From an uncultured Lachnospiraceae bacterium (GTDB lineage: Bacteria; Bacillota; Clostridia; Lachnospirales; Lachnospiraceae), in NCBI GenBank assembly GCA_910585005.1, contig CAJUCN010000021.1, positions 1 to 43,063 on the forward strand: a stretch of 43,063 nt of DNA, in the 5' to 3' direction. The notes beneath the pieces were generated by a model, which saw nothing but the letters and a program-made list of their open reading frames with translations, searched no databases and was not told where the DNA came from. The position numbers were made by a program, and so were the translations under genes. The stretch's first letter is position 1; the number at the start of each line of letters is the position of its first letter. Positions 40,837-43,063 of the stretch are shown here, in pieces.

Positions 40837-42579
40837 ATGGAAAAAATCAAACAGGAACTTTTTGAAAAAATAATAACGCATGATTCCATGGTTTATGACA
40901 GATTCCGAAAAAAGGAATCCCTCAACGGACATTGGCACTATGCTGTTGACCAGTATGATACATTTTTAAGGCAACAGTGGTTTCAGGAGAACTATTACGA
41001 CAACAATGGAAATACTCTTCCTGTTGACTTTTCTTTTGACGAATGGGAAATGATGACACTTCCTTGCTGCTGGAACATCGTTGACAAAATGTACATGCTC
41101 TATGAAGGCAGTATGGTTTTTACTAGGAAGTTTCTTTATGCCAGGAGAAGTGACGATGAACGGATGATCCTTAAAATAGGCGCGGCAAACTACATTTGTC
41201 GTATTTTCATAAATAAAGAATTCGTGGGTATGCATAAAGGCGGTTCAACGCCCTGCTATTTTGACATTACCAACTTTCTTCAGCATGATAACCGGATCAT
41301 AATTCAGGTCGATAATACAAGAAGAAGCAGTCAAGTGCCTGCTATGAACACCGACTGGTACAATTATGGTGGTATTTACCGTGATATCGATCTTTTCCGT
41401 GTTCCCAAAATTCATATAAAGGACTTTAAAATTGCTCTGGAACCTAACAGCGGTTTTCAACAAATACACACCAGTGTTTTCATGTCGGAAAATTATAATG
41501 GCACAGCAACTCTTTGCATAAAAGAGCTAGGTCTTTCACAGGATATTGTCATTCAAAATGGTTATGGAAAACTGGCTTTTCATGCTGAGCCGGAACTTTG
41601 GACACCTGAAAACCCTAAGCTTTATGATGTTTCTCTCGCATGTGCAGGCGATAGGATTTGTGACCGTGTAGGGTTCCGTGAAATCCGGGTAAACGGCATG
41701 GATATTACGCTCAATGGCAAACCACTGTTTCTCCGCGGCATAAGCTGCCATGAAGAAAGTATTAAAAACGGTAAGGCCCTCACAGATGAAGAACGTATCG
41801 AAAATATCCGTGTGGCGAAGGAACTTGGCTGTAATTTTATGCGCGTTGCCCATTACCCCCACAGCGAGAGAATGGCACAGCTTGCGGATGAACTCGGTCT
41901 GCTTCTTTGGGAGGAAGTGCCTGTATATTGGGATATACTCTTTGATTCAGAAGAGACCTACAGCGATGCTGAAAATCAATTAAAAGAACTTATTACCCGC
42001 GACTATAACCGCGCAAGTGTTATCATCTGGTCGGTAGGAAATGAAAATCCCGATACAGACGACAGGCTTAGATTTATGAGCCGGCTCGCGGACTGCGCCC
42101 ATAAGCTTGACCACACGAGAATGGTTTCTGCAGCCTGTCTTGTAAATGAAAGCAAAAATGCCATTGAGGACAGGCTTGAACAGCATCTTGATCTTATAGG
42201 GCTCAATGAATACATTGGTTGGTATGCCGCCAAATGGCACAGGCTGCCTGAACTCTTTGAAAACAGCGCTCCTAACAAGCCTGTTATTATAACGGAGTTT
42301 GGAGCAGATGCTTACCCCAATTTCAGAGGAACAGTCACCGATAAGGGCACTGAAGATTGTCAGGCCTTTGTGTATGAAAAGCAAACAGAAATTATCCGTA
42401 AAATATCTTATATCAAAGGCATGACTCCGTGGATACTTTATGATTTCCGCTGTCCGAGAAGAACCTCTGTAAATCAAAAATATTATAATACAAAGGGACT
42501 GCTATCCACTGATAAAAAATACAAAAAACTTGCATTCCAGGTTTTGCGTGACTTTTACCATTCAATTACAAGTACATGA
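40837..42579 (+). CDS. GH2 enzyme, probable beta-glucuronidase-like
   Basis: The 580-residue enzyme has a jelly-roll sugar-binding domain (about 30-195), an Ig-like domain (about 195-285) and a TIM barrel (about 285-580). The acid/base Glu is E403 in SVGNENPD, the nucleophile E487 in ITEFGAD, and NTDWYNYGGIYR at 171-182 fits the GH2 pattern. N551-T552-K553 makes the N-x-K motif that grips the carboxylate in beta-glucuronidases. There is no signal peptide. It probably removes glucuronate or galacturonate from imported oligosaccharides or conjugates, but an activity test is required to exclude beta-galactosidase. The ATG follows GGGAG, 60 bases after DUF5722. Confidence 0.85.
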   Translation: MEKIKQELFEKIITHDSMVYDRFRKKESLNGHWHYAVDQYDTFLRQQWFQENYYDNNGNTLPVDFSFDEWEMMTLPCCWNIVDKMYMLYEGSMVFTRKFLYARRSDDERMILKIGAANYICRIFINKEFVGMHKGGSTPCYFDITNFLQHDNRIIIQVDNTRRSSQVPAMNTDWYNYGGIYRDIDLFRVPKIHIKDFKIALEPNSGFQQIHTSVFMSENYNGTATLCIKELGLSQDIVIQNGYGKLAFHAEPELWTPENPKLYDVSLACAGDRICDRVGFREIRVNGMDITLNGKPLFLRGISCHEESIKNGKALTDEERIENIRVAKELGCNFMRVAHYPHSERMAQLADELGLLLWEEVPVYWDILFDSEETYSDAENQLKELITRDYNRASVIIWSVGNENPDTDDRLRFMSRLADCAHKLDHTRMVSAACLVNESKNAIEDRLEQHLDLIGLNEYIGWYAAKWHRLPELFENSAPNKPVIITEFGADAYPNFRGTVTDKGTEDCQAFVYEKQTEIIRKISYIKGMTPWILYDFRCPRRTSVNQKYYNTKGLLSTDKKYKKLAFQVLRDFYHSITST

Positions 42580-42639
42580 TTAAGATTGTTTCAGATTTTT
42601 TACAGACTCAAAAACTGACGTAAGTTTATTAATAATTAC

Positions 42640-42673
42640 AGAGGGCAGAACCAAAAACCCGGTTCTGCCCTCT
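42640..42673. terminator. 13-bp perfect hairpin after the GH2 gene
   Basis: AGAGGGCAGAACC (42640-42652) pairs with its full complement (42661-42673) over an 8-nt loop. No T-run follows on the plus strand and only a weak one on the minus strand, so it is a terminator of uncertain strength or an RNA-stabilising stem. Confidence 0.6.
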
Positions 42674-42709
42674 GCATTCTACCAAGATGTTTCACCCTAC
42701 AATGGATTT

Positions 42710-42970
42710 TCAACATGCTGCGTTGACTTTAGTTTGGACAATAATACGCACGTCTCCACATGCCATGAGTGTGTAATTTAGATGCACAAACCTTGGCTTT
42801 CCGTTAAGCCTTGAATTCAAAAATGACACAATGGTCCCTTTCGAGACATGTAAAAACGGCATACTGCACCCAGATGCACCTGCCACAGAAAAGACTAGAA
42901 TTGATTTCTTAGACGAGCCTTTGATTGGCTTCGGTTTGATTTGAAGTCTGCTCTTTACTATGGCACTCAT
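42710..42970 (-). CDS. Hypothetical small protein (uncertain)
   Basis: I do not recognise this protein of 86 residues. It is basic at the start (SRLQIKPKPIKGSSKK) and then mixed, with no helix or motif that points to a function. The promoter-like TATAAT (42982-42987, minus strand) lies so close to the start that any transcript would have a very short or no leader and no ribosome site. The TTG start four codons earlier has the same problem. It may be a real leaderless gene, a piece of a larger broken gene or simply chance. Confidence 0.3.
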   Translation of the reverse strand: MSAIVKSRLQIKPKPIKGSSKKSILVFSVAGASGCSMPFLHVSKGTIVSFLNSRLNGKPRFVHLNYTLMACGDVRIIVQTKVNAAC

Positions 42971-42981
42971 CGCTACTTGCA

Positions 42982-43007
42982 ATTATACCATAGTTTGATA
43001 GTGTCAA
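42982..43007 (-). promoter_or_regulatory. Promoter-like sequence at right end
   Basis: On the minus strand TTGACA (43002-43007) and TATAAT (42982-42987) are both perfect, but the gap is 14 bp, too short for normal sigma-A use. The last 56 bases of the window hold nothing else recognisable. Confidence 0.35.
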
Positions 43008-43063
43008 GATTTTTTCGCAAATTTAATTTCTGCCGCTTGGTATCCGGAAGTCAGCCGGCTATG

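Noticed and set aside
41980..42477. 165-residue minus-strand reading frame opposite GH2
   Set aside because: It covers the GH2 catalytic residues on the other strand and has no recognisable content.
1..43063. CRISPR array, IS element, prophage or integrative element
   Set aside because: No spaced direct repeats, transposase, integrase or phage structural genes are visible; both tRNAs lack nearby integrase genes.

Overview
The window looks like the chromosome of an anaerobic, low-to-mid-GC Firmicute of the Lachnospiraceae type (Clostridia). The evidence is the gene set: a class I two-subunit fumarase, a clostridial Tad pilus locus with DUF6382-FHA and DUF5702 proteins, a flagellin next to a DUF6240 protein, BofA and YaaL, and several plant- or host-glycan hydrolases. 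AGGAGG-type ribosome binding sites and TTGACA/TATAAT promoters are everywhere. No phage, IS element, CRISPR array or plasmid gene was found. Species cannot be named from this sequence.

Layout. Bases 1-480 hold a strong outward promoter with a leader resembling a pre-16S rRNA leader, then tRNA-Ser(GCU) with its own consensus promoter and terminator. Bases 524-4129 are a leftward housekeeping operon: flavodoxin-SCP2 fusion, HIT protein, fumarase alpha and beta, PlsC. Bases 4180-13003 are a tightly overlapping leftward Tad/Flp pilus operon (TadZ, CpaF, TadB, TadC, Flp pilin, DUF5702, a TadE-like protein with a double Cys module, prepilin peptidase, TadE, DUF6382-FHA). Its leader carries three inverted repeats. 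BofA and YaaL are divergent at 13.2-14.0 kb. Bases 13950-18575 are a leftward flagellar unit (DUF6240, flagellin, FliS) with a sigma-28-type promoter whose start lies inside the terminator hairpin of the upstream glgB operon. Bases 18690-23424 hold a TPR/degenerate-AAA protein and glycogen branching enzyme GlgB. RsmA/KsgA and TatD follow, then a divergent tRNA-Lys(CUU) and a leftward GGDEF-EAL protein.

Bases 27764-42579 are richest in sugar metabolism. An AraC regulator is divergent from a three-gene operon of a leaderless (cytosolic) GH9 enzyme and two tandem GH113-like enzymes. Further on are a GH51 arabinofuranosidase, a secreted DUF5722 TIM-barrel protein and a GH2 enzyme with a beta-glucuronidase-type NxK motif. 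Interspersed are an ArsP_2-type permease, a DUF1624 membrane acyltransferase, DUF6171, MgtC and glutamine synthetase. No sugar transporter is present in the window, so imported substrates must arrive through proteins encoded elsewhere.

The most interesting items are the AraC/GH9/GH113-like cluster, the DUF6240 repeat protein with a FliK-like tail and its promoter-in-terminator arrangement, the double Cys module on a Tad pseudopilin, and the GlgB-linked TPR/AAA-like protein. All family calls come from reading motifs by eye; no database search was run.
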